A DNA stretch of 64,000 bases from Ichthyophis bannanicus (taxonomy: Eukaryota; Chordata; Amphibia; Gymnophiona; Ichthyophiidae), in contig CM066039.1 of NCBI GenBank assembly GCA_033557465.1, positions 399,113,440-399,177,439 of the forward strand, in the 5' to 3' direction. The position numbers and the translations under genes were made by a program. This document shows positions 19,798 through 30,690 of this stretch, piece by piece; position 1 is the first letter of the stretch; every line of letters starts with the position of its first letter. Below the pieces are notes generated by a model. It searched no databases. It was not told the DNA's origin and saw only the letters and a list, made by a program, of their open reading frames with translations.

Positions 19798-19915
19798 TTT
19801 CTATCAGAATCAGAACTGTAATTTTTGTGCGCTCTGTTGTAAAGTATGTGCGCTCACTCGGCGAGGTGTGTGCGCGCGCATACGCGCACAGCTTAGAGGG
19901 AACAGTGGTGAGGAC

Positions 19916-19990
19916 TGACTTCCTGCTTGGTCCTGGAGAAAGAGTAGTTACTCACCTGTAACAGGTGTTCTCCAGGAGCAGCAGGAATCA
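19916..19990 (+). repeat. D4 internal complementary region
   Basis: CTGGAGAAA joined to GAGTAGTTACTCACC fuses the complements of the D4 tips (TTTCTCCAG and GGTGAGTAACTACTC). It lies just outside the hAT right duplication. Confidence 0.87.
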
Positions 19991-20080
19991 GTCCTCACAA
20001 CCCTCCCTCCTCCCCTGGGAGTTGCAGTTGTACATATTTTATTTTACATTTTTGTGTGCTGTTTTTTAGCTATGTCATTT

Positions 20081-20263
20081 GACTGAGCAAGATGGCACCT
20101 TTAGGCGGGAAGTTGACCGCACATGCGTGCAGTATTCCCAAAGGCTTTCATAGAAAGCTGGGGAAATGCTCCGCAGGGGCTCCATCAACGTCGATGTCAC
20201 CCATATGTGAGGACTGATTCCTACTGCTCCTGGAGAGCACCTGTTACAGGTGAGTAACTACTC
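20081..20263 (+). repeat. D4 right inverted terminal repeat
   Basis: Mirror of 6899-7058, then the outer tip CTGTTACAGGTGAGTAACT with CAG/GTGAGT. D3 sequence resumes at 20,264. Confidence 0.87.
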
Positions 20264-22000
20264 TATCTGTTGTTGGGACTCTTGTGCTGTCCAGAGACCC
20301 TGTGTGCACAGAGAGTCCATGTGTGCTCCCCGACCCTGTTTGGAAGCATTGGTCGTCATCGTATGCTGAGTTGGGGCATCTGAAAAAGAGACCCTGCAAG
20401 TAGATTTGCTGGGATGCACCACCACTGGAGGGAGTCGGTCAGGGGAGATGTTATTTGGATCAAATCCCGTAGACTCCCTGTGGCTTGAGTCCACTGGGTT
20501 GAGAGAGTCCATTGTGTCCGATGCATGTGGAGGCTGGCATATGGGACTACATGCACTGTGCAGGCCATGTGGCCTAGCAGGGTTAGAAAGCAGTGTGCTG
20601 AAGCCTCTTGGCTTTGTCGCATGCTTGTGGCCAATGATATTAAGCAGTCCATGCAGTCTACTGGGTGAAAAGCTTTGCATTGTTTGGTGTCTAGGACGGC
20701 ACCTATGAATTCCAAACTTTGTGGAGGGACAAGGTGTAACTTTGGAAAGTTTATGACGAACTCAAGGGATTAAAGAAGGGTTAGGGTCTTTTGCTGAGAT
20801 GAACTAAGTTCTCCAGGAGAGTCTGCCTTTATGAGCCAGTCATCTAAGTAGGGGAAAACATAAATTTAGTGTTTTTGAAGATGAGCCGCCACTACGGCCA
20901 TGCATTTTGTGAATACTCTTGGTGCAGATGCCAGGCTGAATGGGAGAACCCTGTATTGATAATGGGTTCCTTGACATGTGAATCTGAGATATTGCCTGTG
21001 GCTTGGGTGTATCAGGATATGTGTATAGGCCTCTTTGAGGTATAGGGAACAAAGCCAGTCATTTTCCTGGAGGTAGGAAAGAAGGTTCCTCAGGGAGATC
21101 ATCTTGAACTTTTCTTTTACCAGGAATCTGTTTAGATTTATAAGGTCCAGAATGGCCTGTGGCCTCCTAACTTCTTTGGAATGAGGAAGTAGGGGGAGTA
21201 GAAGCCTTTGAACCATTCTTGAGGAGGAACTAGTTCTACAGCTCCTTGTGTAAGGAGAATGCTTATTTCCTTTTGGAGGAGGGCCTCCAGAGGGGGTTTT
21301 GAAGGATGGTCCCCTCTGAAATAGTGGGGGGAAAGCTCTCAAAAGTTGAATTGATACATAGAAACATAGAAATATGATGACAGAAAAAGACCACATGGCC
21401 TATCTAGTCTGTCCTTCCATATCAACAACTACAGCAGTACCCTTTTTATCTTTAGAGATCCTCTGTGTTGGTCCCATGCTTTTTTGAATTCAGTTACTGT
21501 CCTCATCTCTACCACCTCCACTGGGAGACTATTCCATGGATCCACTACTCTTTCAATAAAGAAATATTTCTGCATATCACTCCTGAATCTATCTCCCTTC
21601 ACCCTCATCCCATGTCTCCTCGTAGCAGAACTTGCTTTCAATTTAAAGAGGCTCTCTCCCTGAACATTTATGCCATGGAGGTATTTAAACATCTCAGTCA
21701 TATCACCTCTATCCCACCTTTCCTCTAAGGTGTACATATTAAGATCCTTAAGTCTGTCCTCATATGCTTTATAATGAAGCCCACTAATCATTTTAGCAGC
21801 TACCCTCTGCACATCTTCCTATATGATGGTGAGAGTCCAGTTTTCTGTGGTAATGGTATGCCATTTCTGGCTGAACAGCGAGAGTCTTCCTGGAATGTGT
21901 ATCTGATCCTGCAGAGTTTGCTGGGGACTGGCTATGTTCCCTATGTGGGAGTCAAAAACTCGATTGAGCAGGAGCTGGTTGAGTTTGGGGTTGTGTTTTA
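20264..22000 (-). pseudogene. D3 reverse transcriptase region, split by a CR1-F2 tail
   Basis: Minus-strand blocks: RLSLFSQKWHTITTENWTL near 21,900-21,840, AILDLINLNRFLVKEKFKM near 21,140, SLYLKEAYTH (motif A Asp changed to Tyr), LPFSLASAPRVFTKCM near 20,920, YLDDW near 20,835, EFIGAVLDT near 20,705, and the RNase H start with CTQGLWTAQESQQQ up to 20,264. Frameshifts and the motif A change inactivate it. The CR1 tail at 21,357-21,818 separates the first block from the rest. Confidence 0.84.
21357..21818 (-). mobile_element. CR1-F2 LINE 3' end, 5'-truncated
   Basis: Encodes the RT C-terminus ATKMISGLHYKAYEDRLKDL, TLEERWDRGDM, YFFIERVVDPWNSLP and EFKKAWDQHRGSLK on minus, then the tail complementary to ...GTTTCTATG. 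It matches 45,950-46,400 and 34,686-35,040. Confidence 0.87.
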
Positions 22001-23914
22001 GTGAGTCTGGGCTTCTTGGCCTGCTTGGGTCCCTGTTGCTTCTATTGTGGGTTGTAGGTTGGTTGGGGTAAGAAGGGTAAAACCTTTTCTTCTTGGGGTA
22101 GAAGGCTTTCTTAGGTGGTGCCTTCTTTTTGGAGGGGTCAGATGTTTTTCTAGAGAGCAGTTTAAGGGTGGTATCATTGGTCTCTAGTTCCCCTGCCTTT
22201 TCTTGACAATTCTTACCGACTAAGTTTTCACCCGTGCAGGGAATGTTGCCAAGATTATCTTGGACCCATTGTTCCAAACCTGAGGCCTAACGTCAAGCCA
22301 GCTGCCTAGCCCCTATACCAATAGAAGATGATCTGCTGGATGACTCGAATGAATCAAAGGCGGCTGTTTACAAATTTTGATACATTCTGACTATGGGAGA
22401 GGACAGCCTGGAAGTCAGGTCGTTTTTCCACTGGGAGGAAAGAAAGGAATCCTTCCCAGTCCTTGTTCAGTTCTTTCAGGAACATCCCCATGTAGAGGAT
22501 GTGGGAATTTATTCTATTAGCCAGCATTGATGCCTGAAAAGAGCATTGGGCAAGGAATAGAGGTTCCTCAATTCACAGCCTGGAGGGATTGAAGCATGGT
22601 TCTTCCCACTCTTTATCCGGCGCATCGTCGATTCCACCACCATGGAATGGTGAGGAAGCTGCGGTTTTTGAAAGTCAGGGCAGTCAGGCACTCAATACAT
22701 CGTATCCAAATGATGACTTATAGGGGAGATGGTAAGGGGAGTCTCCCACATTCATAGCATTAAATTGTGTAGAATTTGGTGCACCAGCAGGATGATGGTT
22801 TCTTTCGGTGCTGCAGGGTACTGGAGGATCTCCAGCTCCTCTGCCCTCAGTTCTGGTTCTAATGCCACCTGGATTGAGAGGCCTGCCGCCATATCCCTGA
22901 TGAATTCCTGAATGGACATGTCCTCAGGAGGGGATTTTCTTCGGGTATTGGCCGATGGTGGCAAGGGTTCTGATGCGAAGTCCCAAAGGTCATCAGAGTC
23001 CGGCGACCAGTGATCGGAATTGGACTCCGGTGAGTACTGGCAGTGTCGATGTCGAGTGTCACGCCGATGCCTCTCAATGTCCTCAGGGTTGAAGCCCTGC
23101 ATCATCCAGGTGGGATCCGTTGATGGTGATGGTACCAGTACAGAACTAAAGTCTCGGTGTCTCGAGGCCCTTGCTTCGATGTCGATGGTACCATCAGGGA
23201 TGGCTGCTGGATCGAGGTCGGTGCCACTAGCTGATTCTCCGGGGCTGCTGGTGTCAGTGGTATCGATGCCGCCAGGAGAGCTGCTAAGGTCCTTTTCAAG
23301 GACAGCATCTACTGGTCCAAGGATGGCGCCTTTGCCTGGTCCATGGATAGAATGAGGCTGGGAGCCACTGCATCAGTGTATGGCATCAGGGGTTCTGCAG
23401 AGGCTGAGGCCCCGGGTACCTCCCAAATCCCCACTAGGGCTTAGGAGGACAAGTCCTCCCACAGGGATGCTTGGACTATGGCTTGAGTCCAATGGTCCTA
23501 GATGATTCTCGGTGCGAACGGGAATGTTCTCTCAATTCCAGAAGCTTACCGGAGGAGTCCTTGGACTTGTGGCTCAGTTCCTTCAAAGTCTTTGAGGGTT
23601 CCTGGGGTCTGGACTTATCTTTTGGAGGGCGAGACAGAGAAAAAGACTTCTTTGATATCTTCTCCCCATGTCTGCACTCCTTAGAATGTTTAGAAGTGTG
23701 AGAGCCCAACGACTAAGTGGAGGCCAACGATACTATCCCCAAACATTTTGGCCAGGTTCCACAGGCCCCTTTTGGTCATTTGTTTGCATAGGGAGCACTC
23801 TTGAGGGATGTGGTTGGGACCGAGGCATTTAAGGCACCAATCATGCTTATCAGTAATCAGTATGGTGCTTGAACATTTTGTGCATTTTTTAAAGCCACTG
23901 GCAGGCTTTTCCAT
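22000..23914 (-). pseudogene. D3 gag, several frameshifts
   Basis: ATG complement at 23,914 (MEKPASGFKKCTKC). Blocks: CLKCLGPNH, CSLCKQM, SIQEFIRDMAAGLSIQ near 22,920-22,880, LPHHSMVVESTMRRIKSG near 22,650, WVQDNLGNIPCTGENLVGK near 22,270-22,220, and a basic tail APPKKAFYPKKKRFYPSY. It is colinear with D5 gag but broken in at least four places. Confidence 0.83.
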
Positions 23915-24084
23915 GATTGGAAAGGGGGGTGGGCAAGGCCCACAGGGCATTAGGCCCTAAAGGAAAAATCCTTTTTTTGTTTTGATAAATAAAGAATAAA
24001 GGCAAAGGTAGTATCGATCGATGCTGAATTTAAACAGAAAAAGGAAGGTATCTGATGATTCTTCAGCAGTAACAGGGAGAAGCT

Positions 24085-24274
24085 CTGTTGGCTCCACAGA
24101 AAAAGAAGAACTGAGGAGAATACATTGGAAGAGTGGGAAGGCACCAGTGCAGGCATGGTGGATTGCTGCCAAAAGCTTTCCTATTGGTAGTTGGGGAGCT
24201 TCCTGTGCGGGCTCCGTCGGTACCCGATGTCACCCATATGTGAAGACTACATTTCTGCTTGTTCCTGGAGATCA
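24085..24274 (-). repeat. D3 left inverted terminal repeat
   Basis: On minus begins GATCTCCAGGAACAAGC, with CACATATGGGTGACATCGGG; complementary to 3,066-3,237. D2 RT sequence resumes at 24,276. Confidence 0.84.
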
Positions 24275-24275
24275 A

Positions 24276-25385
24276 AGGTGTTCCTGAAATATTTTGAGAT
24301 CACTGAAGATGGCTCGAAGTTCCAGGAGATTTATTTGGAGTCATGACTCCTGTGGTGACCAGAGGCCCTGAGTGGAAAGATGCCCTAGATGGGCTCCCCA
24401 GCCCTGTTTGGATGCATCCATCATTAGGGTACATTGATGTGGAGGCATCTGAAAAGGTGAACCTATGAGGAGATGTTCTGGGGAATACCACCTCTGGAAA
24501 GATGCCGTCAGAGGGGGAGATACCAGTATCTTGTCCCCAAGACAGCCTGAGGCTTGAGTTCACTGGGAAGCCAGAGTCCATTGGGCTTTGCACATGTGGA
24601 GATGAACATATGGGACTACATGCACTGTTGATGCCATATGACCCAGAAGTTGCAGCATTTCTCAGGCAGTGAGATAGTCCCTGAGATGTGCCTGAGATGC
24701 CAGCTGAATGAGTTGAGTGTAGCATATATGGGCCAGAAATGCCTTTGACTGCTGAGTGTTTAAGAGCCACTATGAACTCTAGTCTTAGTGGGAACTATTT
24801 GGAGCTTTGGAAGATTTATAACGAAACCCAAATGCTGTAACACCTGCATAGTGCATGAGAGAGACAGGCTGGCTTCCTGAGAGGTGCTTGCTCTTATAAG
24901 CCAGTCATCTAAGTAAGGGAAGACAAATATCCCCAGAGTTCTTAGGAATATGGCTACGACTGCCATGCATTTGTGAAGACTCTTGGGGCAGAGGCTAGTC
25001 CGAATGGAAGGACCTTGTGTTGATAGTGTCTTCCTTGGAACATGAAGCGTAGGAATTTTCTGTGTTCTGGATGAATAAGGATACAAGTGTACACTTCCTT
25101 TAAGTCCAGAGAACAGAGCCAGTCCTGACTCTGGAAATAGGGGAGAAGGGTCCCTAGAGAGACCATTTTGAACTTCTCGCATACGAGAAACTTGTTTAGG
25201 TGTCTGAGGTCCAGAATGGGCCTGTATCCTCCTGTTTTCTTTGGGATGAGAAAGTATGACGAATAGAAGCCCATTCCCTGCTGGGATGTTGGAACCTCTT
25301 CTATTGCGCCCTGTAGTAGAAGCGAGGTGACCTTTTGCAACAGCAGAGCAGTGAGAGGTTGCTGAGAATGATACTCTCTTACTCT
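24276..25385 (-). pseudogene. D2 reverse transcriptase segment
   Basis: Minus-strand RT in fairly good state: LLLQGAIEEVP, PILDLRHLNKFL, CSLDLKEVYTCILIHP (motif A Asp kept), LPFGLASAPRVF, FVFPYLDDWLIRAS, then the connection and a partial RNase H start (FSDAS). Frame breaks occur near 24,960 and 24,770. D3 interrupts the frame after LKIFQEHL at 24,275; the remainder lies at 2,674-3,065. A second long open frame overlaps the RT codons. Confidence 0.84.
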
Positions 25386-26632
25386 GGACTTTCAGAAAGC
25401 CTTTGACAAGGTCCCTCATGAGAGACTTTTGGCAAAACTAAAGAGTCATGGGATAGGAGGCAGTGTACTATTGTGGATCAGGAACTGGTTAAAAGATAGA
25501 AAGCAGAGGGTAGGGCTAAATGGCCAATTTTCCCAATGGAGAAAGGTGAATAGTGGTGTACCCCAGGGATCTGTGCTGGGTCCGCTGCTTTTTGACATAT
25601 TCATAAATGACCTGGAAAGTGGAATAACGAGTGAGGTTATCAAATTTGCAGATGACACAAAACTATTTAAAGTTGTTAAAACCCAAGAGGATTGTGGAAA
25701 ATTGCAAGAGGATCTTGATAAATTGGAAGACTGGGCATCAAAATGGCAGATGAAATTTAATGTGGACAAGTGCAAGGTTATGCACCTAGGGAAGAACAAC
25801 CCAAACTATGGTTACACGATGCAAGGTTCCACATTAGGAACCACCACCCAGGAAAAAGATTTAGGCGTCATTGTGGATACCATGTTAAAACCCTCGGCCC
25901 AGTGTGCAGCGGCGGCCAAGAGAGCAAATAGAATGCTAGGTACTATAAGGAAAGGAATGGAAAATAAAACAAAGGATATTATAATGCCTCTATATCGTTC
26001 CATGGTGAGACCGCACCTTGAATATTGTGTGCAATTCTGGTCGCCGTATCTTAAAAAGGATATAGAGTTATTAGAAAAGGTTCAGAGAAGAGCCACCAAA
26101 ATGGTAAAGGGGATGGAAGGATACTCCTATGAAGAAAGGCTAAAAAGGTTAGGGCTCTTTAACCTGGAAAAGAGACGGCTGAGGGGAGATATGATAGAAG
26201 TCTATAAATTAATGAGCGGAGTGGAACGGGTAAACGTAGATCGATTGTTTACCTTATCAGAATATAGAAAGACTAGGGGACATGCAATGAAGCTACAGGG
26301 TAAACTATTTAAGACTAATAAGAGAAAATATTTTTTCACTCAACGTGTAATCAAACTCTGGAATTTGTTACCGGAGGATGTAGTAAAGGCTGTTAGTGTA
26401 GCTGGGTTTAAAAAAGGTTTGGACAAGTTCCTGGAGGAAAGGTCCATACGCCATTATTAAGAAGGGACCCAGGATATCAATGCTTGAACCAATACAAGCA
26501 TTGTGGAACCTGTGTCCCTTGGGGAAACTGCTAGGTACATATGACCTAGATTGGTCACTGTTGGAAACAGAATACTGGGCTTGATGGACCTTGGTCTGAC
26601 CCAGTATGGCATATCTTATGTTCTTATGAGGT
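25386..26632 (+). mobile_element. CR1-F1 LINE, 5'-truncated, with 3' half of RT intact
   Basis: Encodes [21 protein letters not shown], an [11 protein letters not shown] block, [22 protein letters not shown], the FADDTKLF catalytic box, DLGVIVD, the terminal RRATKMVKG and [12 protein letters not shown] blocks and a stop at 26,458-26,460. The 343-codon frame from 25,429 is uninterrupted. The 3' UTR includes CTAGGTACATATGACC and ends TTATGTTCTTATG. It is inserted in D2's RT start. The block order matches vertebrate CR1 ORF2 C-termini. It is a dead-on-arrival copy because EN and the RT fingers are missing. Confidence 0.92.
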
Positions 26633-28654
26633 AAAGGGAGGCAGGCTTTGCAGATGAAGCCTGTACCCTTCTCTCACTATCTTTAATGTCCACTGTTTTG
26701 AGGTGATCAGATGCCATTTGTAGGCATAACGGCACAGTCTACCGGCAATGTGAAGAGGATGGGGGTTCTCCAGAGGCAGAGCAGCTATGTTTTCTAGGAA
26801 GGAGTCAAAAACCAGGAGCAGCCTAGTCTGTTCAGCTGGCTGCGTCTTAGGAGTCTGAGGCTTCCTTTGCTGTTTTGGTGGCTGCTGTCCCTTTTGAGGA
26901 GCATGATGCTGATATTGAGAAGCAGGGGTGTATGAAGAAGAATACTTCTTTTTAGTAAAGAAGACTTTCTTTGCTGTTGCCTTCTTTTTAGCTGGGATGA
27001 CAGTAGAATTAGAAAGCCTATTCAGGGTAGTGTTCTCAGATTCTGAGACACTTTGTCTTGACAGTCCTTGCCAAATAGTTTTTCACCGGTGCAAGGAATA
27101 TTACCCAACTTGAACCCATTGTTCAAGATCCAATGCTTGCAGCCATGCAATTCTGCATGCACTGATGCAGATTGATGTAGCCCTATTGGTTAACGCAAAG
27201 CAATCAAAAGTTGCCCTATTGACAAACTTTAAGACGTTCTGAGCATGCTTGACTAGGGTGAGGTTGTCTGCTCTCTTATCATCAGGGAGAAGAGGAGCCA
27301 TTGATTCCAAATCTTTAGTTACCTCTTTGAGGAACATACCCATGTAGAGTATGTAGGAACTAATTCTGGCTGATAGCATGGATGCTTGAAAACAACGTCG
27401 ACCAAAAGCATCTAGGGTTCTCGATTCTATACCTGGAGGGTTAGAGAAATGTGTCTTGCACTTTTGATTCGATGCATCACCGATTCCACCACCATTGAAT
27501 GGTGCAGCAATTGTGTCTTTTGAAAACCAGGGCATTCCAGTACCCGGTACATGGTATCGAGCTGGCGAGTATGCAGAGAAATGGTAAGGACTGTCTCCCA
27601 CATACGGAGCATGAAGTCATGGAGAATGCGGTGAATGGGAAGTGTAGCCACTTCCTTAGGAGTTTTTGGGTATTGGAGAATTTCCAAGTCTTCAGCTCTA
27701 GGCTCTTTCTCCGATGTTATTGTTATGGAAAGGCCCCTGGCAACATCGCATCTAAAGTCTTGAAAAGACATGTCTTCTGGTGGGGACATGCGACATTGCG
27801 GAGATGGAGAACGGTCCTCTGGTAGACTTTGTAGGCCTCGAGTATTGGCCAATTAATCATCCGATGAATCCGATTCCGAAGACTGAACGTATCGACGAGC
27901 GGGTATTCGCGCTCTGCCAGAACCCAGTACCGATCGAAGTCGGTGCTTGGAATCTGTTTAGCCGGTACCTCAATACCAGAAATGAACTTGAAGACAGGCA
28001 TGGGTGGCATGTAACCCGATGTGGTTTGCATCAGTACCGAAGATGGTGCCGGGGTTTGGGGAACCGACTGTAAAAGTTTTACTGGTACCGAGGCTGCCAT
28101 TAAGGCCGCTAAGCTCCGTTCGATGGCCAGGATGTGCTGATCTGTGGAGCTTGGCGATGCTTGGGTATCAGTACCAGAGTTGCGGGCCATGATCTGAGCA
28201 TGGCACCAGGAGCTCTCCAAAGGTGGAGGCCTTGGGAGCATCCTGGGACCCCTCGATGGCTTTGGAGGAAAGGTCCTCCCACCGGGGTTGTTTGACCGGT
28301 GTATCTCCTTCCAGGGCAACTCTCAAGGCATCTCAATGCTTAGAAGGAGATCTACCCTTGGGGGGAGGGCAGCTACTCTTCGATGAAGACTTGTTTCGAT
28401 ACCTGAGGTCTATGGGAGGAAAACTATGCCCTCAATGATGATGTTGCTAGAGAGATGGCGTCGGAGGCAAAGAGGGTACCTAGCTTTGCAGCCTGATTCT
28501 GTAGCCCTCTCTTTGTCATCTTCCTGCAGAGGGGACATTCTGATAGTTGGTGGTCAGGACCTAGGCAATTTAGACACCAGTCATGGGTGTCAGTGGCCGA
28601 GATGGTACTGCCACACTTAGAACATTTCTTAAAACCACTAGTGGGTTTTTCCAT
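26633..28654 (-). pseudogene. D2 gag and RT start
   Basis: ATG complement at 28,654: MEKPTSGFKKCSKCGSTIS, CLNCLGPDH, CPLCRKM zinc-ribbon-like head. Later blocks: FQDFRCDVARGLSI near 27,770, LHDFMLRMWETVLTIS near 27,610, LHHSMVVESVMHRIKS near 27,500, ASMLSARISSYILYMGMFLKEV near 27,380, then ALDLEQWVQVG near 27,105. Frames change at least four times. The segment 26,633-26,900 holds the start of the RT frame up to the CR1 insertion. Confidence 0.82.
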
Positions 28655-28734
28655 TGTGTTAGTGACAAAATAGAAAGACTGGGCCTAAAATGGCATCGAT
28701 GTGCCTGAAGAAAGTAAAACTTTCTCCTTTAGAT

Positions 28735-28757
28735 ATATCTATCTATATCTATATCTA
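28735..28757. repeat. Short TATCTA microsatellite
   Basis: Imperfect TATCTA/TATATC run in the D2 leader. Confidence 0.6.
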
Positions 28758-28869
28758 AGAAAGAAAGAACTGACAGGGAGTCGGTACCAGTGTCTATGGG
28801 AAGGCAGACGCGACCATAAAAATATGAAAAACGGGAACTTTTTGTGGTGACAAGATTTGCTTCCTGCTG

Positions 28870-29053
28870 GCTCCACGGAAAACAAAGAACTGAGGAGGAA
28901 GAGTGGGAAAGGCAGGAAGGCAGTTACACAGGTGCAGTGGGATGCTCCCAAAAGCTTTCCTATTGGATGCTGGGGAGCGTTCCCACGCGGGCTTCGTCGA
29001 TAACCGACATCACCCATATGTGAAGACTACATTCCTGTTTGTTCCTGGAGATA
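28870..29053 (-). repeat. D2 left inverted terminal repeat
   Basis: On minus starts TATCTCCAGGAACAAAC and includes CACATATGGGTGATGTCGG. Same family as D3 and D5. Marks the insertion into CR1-F1, which continues at 29,054. Confidence 0.84.
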
Positions 29054-29393
29054 AATATTTACTCTTATTACTCTTAAATGGATTACTTTGCTGCTTCATT
29101 GTGTGTCCTCTAGTCTTTCTACTTTTTGTTGGAGTAAACAATCTATCTACGTTTATCCATTCTACTCCGTTCATTAATTTATAGGCCTCTAACATATTTC
29201 CCCTCAGCTGTCTCTTTTCCAAGTTGAGGAGCCCTAATCTTTTTTAAGCCTTTCCTCATAGGGCTATCCTCCCATCCCCTTTACCATTTTGGTGGCTCTT
29301 CTCTGTACCTTTGTTAATTCCACTATATTATTTTTAAAATACAGCAATCAGAATTTCACACAATATTCAAAGTGCGGTCGCACCTTGACATGA
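29054..29393 (-). mobile_element. CR1-F1 LINE fragment hosting D2
   Basis: Minus-strand CR1-F1 RT C-terminus (blocks corresponding to [47 protein letters not shown] and FKSNKSKY). Its other side is hidden behind D2 and lies left of the window. Ends at about 29,393 by 5' truncation. Confidence 0.82.
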
Positions 29394-29562
29394 TGTTAAG
29401 AATGCTGAATGCTGCAAAGCACGCAAGAGAACATGGAATAATACACTGAATGTATTAGCGGTTATGTTTGGGAAGTTTGTAAGTGAACTTTCTTGTATAG
29501 TAATCCTGATGCAAGATGGAAATGAAGCATTCTATTGCTGAAATCAGTGAGATTAAAAGTTT
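29394..29562. other. Unassigned sequence
   Basis: About 170 bp between two CR1-F1 copies. I see no coding block, repeat tail or RNA gene; possibly the pre-insertion genomic background. Confidence 0.5.
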
Positions 29563-29654
29563 TAAGAACATAAGATATGCCATACTGGGTCAGACCAAGG
29601 TCCATCAAGCCCAGTATCCTGTTTCCAACAGTGGCCAATCTAGGTCATATGTAC

Positions 29655-30283
29655 TGTGGCAAGGAGGCCTATCCAGAGTCCAGGGGAGGACAAAGAGACA
29701 GGGAATTCACCCTAGTAAAGGGCCCCCTTTCACTAAATCAGGGTAGGAAAGCCATAAACACCTCCAGGGATCAGAAAACGTCCACGTGGAAAACATTTCA
29801 GGCTCCCCCTATTGAAAGGAAGGGGAGAGGATACAAGGCTCAGAACCCTTTAGGCAGTGAATGCTTCAAGCATTCAGGTGCCCAGAGTCAGGCTGATTGC
29901 CGTCACCTGAGTAGGGTGGGGTTGGAGCTAGAGCCCTGGAAGTATAAACCCAGAGCAGAGTATGATTTAGTAGAAAGGGAAAGGAGGAGAGGAGAAGCAG
30001 GCAGCCAGGCTGAGCAGAGCAGAGCAGAGGAACGGACCTTCCAGCTGGAGAGTGCGCTATTTGGCATGTAGCACGGCTGCAGGAGAGTTTGGAGCCAGGA
30101 ACAAGAGAGACCCCAGGATTCCCCGGAAGGCTGTTAGCTGAGCACTGTGAGCAAGGTGGGGAGTCAGAGCCTATGCAGCTGGGAGAGTCCAAGGTGAAGC
30201 TGATTGAGGAGGACACACCCATGGACTGTTCCTTGTGCCAAGCTGTAAACCTGGGGAACGTAGAGAAAGCAAGCCAGTCCTGA
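29655..30283 (+). pseudogene. R3 reading frame, broken
   Basis: Open from the first base for 138 codons (CGKEAYPESRGGQRDREF..., stop at 30,069-30,071). The conserved end continues in another frame as SEPMQLGES...EEDTPMDCSLCQAVN (30,221-30,238 for the MDCSLC part). Alignment to R1 is convincing only at the two ends. Function unknown. Confidence 0.5.
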
Positions 30284-30589
30284 GAGAAGGTTATCCAGGA
30301 AAAAGGTACCCTTATTCCACAAGCAGGGTGGCTGTGTTTCCCATGTGTTTATAGAGGGGAAGTTTACCACAGACTGTAAATGTGATTGTTTTTGTTTTGT
30401 GCTTTAACCCCAGCAAAGCTGAGAAAGGAATACAATAATTGCTTGCTGGTAAAGACTGTATCCTGCAATAGAGAAAACCTTTAAAACTGCATTTTGTGGT
30501 TGGATATGTTTTGGACAATTTTTGCTTTCAAGAGTCCTGAACCAACAATCCTATGCGTGGTATGATCGAACCATTGTGTATATAAAAAT

Positions 30590-30595
30590 AATAAA
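30590..30595 (+). terminator. Poly(A) signal AATAAA in R3
   Basis: Placed 194 bp before the R3 end. Confidence 0.5.
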
Positions 30596-30666
30596 TTTCT
30601 GTCATTCGCCTTACCTACTTGAGCCTGACTACAGCTTTCTGCATGGTGCACTCATACAGCTGAATG

Positions 30667-30690
30667 ACTACATTTCCCAGAGAGCATTGC
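30667..30690 (+). promoter_or_regulatory. ZNF143/STAF-like motif in R3
   Basis: ACTACATTTCCCAGAGAGC, 100-120 bp before the 3' end, same place as in R2 and R4. Confidence 0.55.

Larger units (their letters stand above)
12346..19907. mobile_element. hAT-type DNA transposon (non-autonomous), inside D4, split by R2 and D5
   Basis: Exact 8-bp duplications GTGAGGAC at 12,338-12,345 and 19,908-19,915. Ends CAATGTTCCCTCTAA and, inverted, CACTGTTCCCTCTAA form a 15-bp TIR with one mismatch. Native pieces 12,346-12,474, 14,015-14,124 and 19,798-19,907 sum to about 350 bp, with no transposase. Inner sequence is rich in GTGCGC. Size, TIR and 8-bp duplication fit a hAT MITE. Removing it restores the CACATATG repeat block of D4. 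Confidence 0.85.
6899..20263 (+). mobile_element. DIRS retrotransposon D4, split by a hAT nest
   Basis: A full-length element of about 5.8 kb native sequence once the hAT insertion and its 8-bp duplication are removed. Order: left repeat, gag (7320-9183), RT/RNase H/methyltransferase-like (9228-11153), YR (about 10,733-12,194), then ICR and right repeat beyond the hAT (19,908-20,263). There is no target duplication: flanks read CCAACAGGTT on the left and TATCTGTTG on the right and rebuild the D3 frame. GTT immediately precedes the left end, as at D5. Confidence 0.9.
3066..24274 (-). mobile_element. DIRS retrotransposon D3, split by R1, D4, a CR1-F2 tail and two SINE/L2 tails
   Basis: A complete DIRS element on minus with both terminal repeats, lying inside D2. 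Native order from the 5' end: left repeat (24,085-24,274), gag (22,000-23,914), RT (20,264-22,000), RNase H (4,694-5,334), YR (3,541-4,690), ICR and right repeat (3,066-3,540). At the D4 site the host frame rejoins perfectly: minus-strand codons for SQQQI before the insertion continue as NLLEL after it. The YR end is shortened, running directly from its HY residues into ICR-like sequence. Confidence 0.87.
2674..29053 (-). mobile_element. DIRS retrotransposon D2 (outermost), split by D1, D3 and a CR1 LINE
   Basis: This DIRS element on the minus strand is visible in three native pieces: 26,633-29,053 (5' repeat, gag, RT start), 24,275-25,385 (RT) and 2,674-3,065 (RNase H and start of the methyltransferase-like segment). 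CR1-F1 at 25,386-26,632 and D3 at 3,066-24,274 separate the pieces. D1 cuts the left end. The 5' end sits in a CR1-F1 LINE whose sequence continues at 29,054. Its terminal sequence (GTTCCTGGAGATA at the 29,053 end) places it with D3 and D5. The 3' part is outside the window. Confidence 0.85.

Noticed and set aside
6899..20263. DIRS copies as endogenous retroviruses
   Set aside because: They have a tyrosine recombinase, ICR and no target duplication; no aspartic protease, DDE integrase or envelope is visible.
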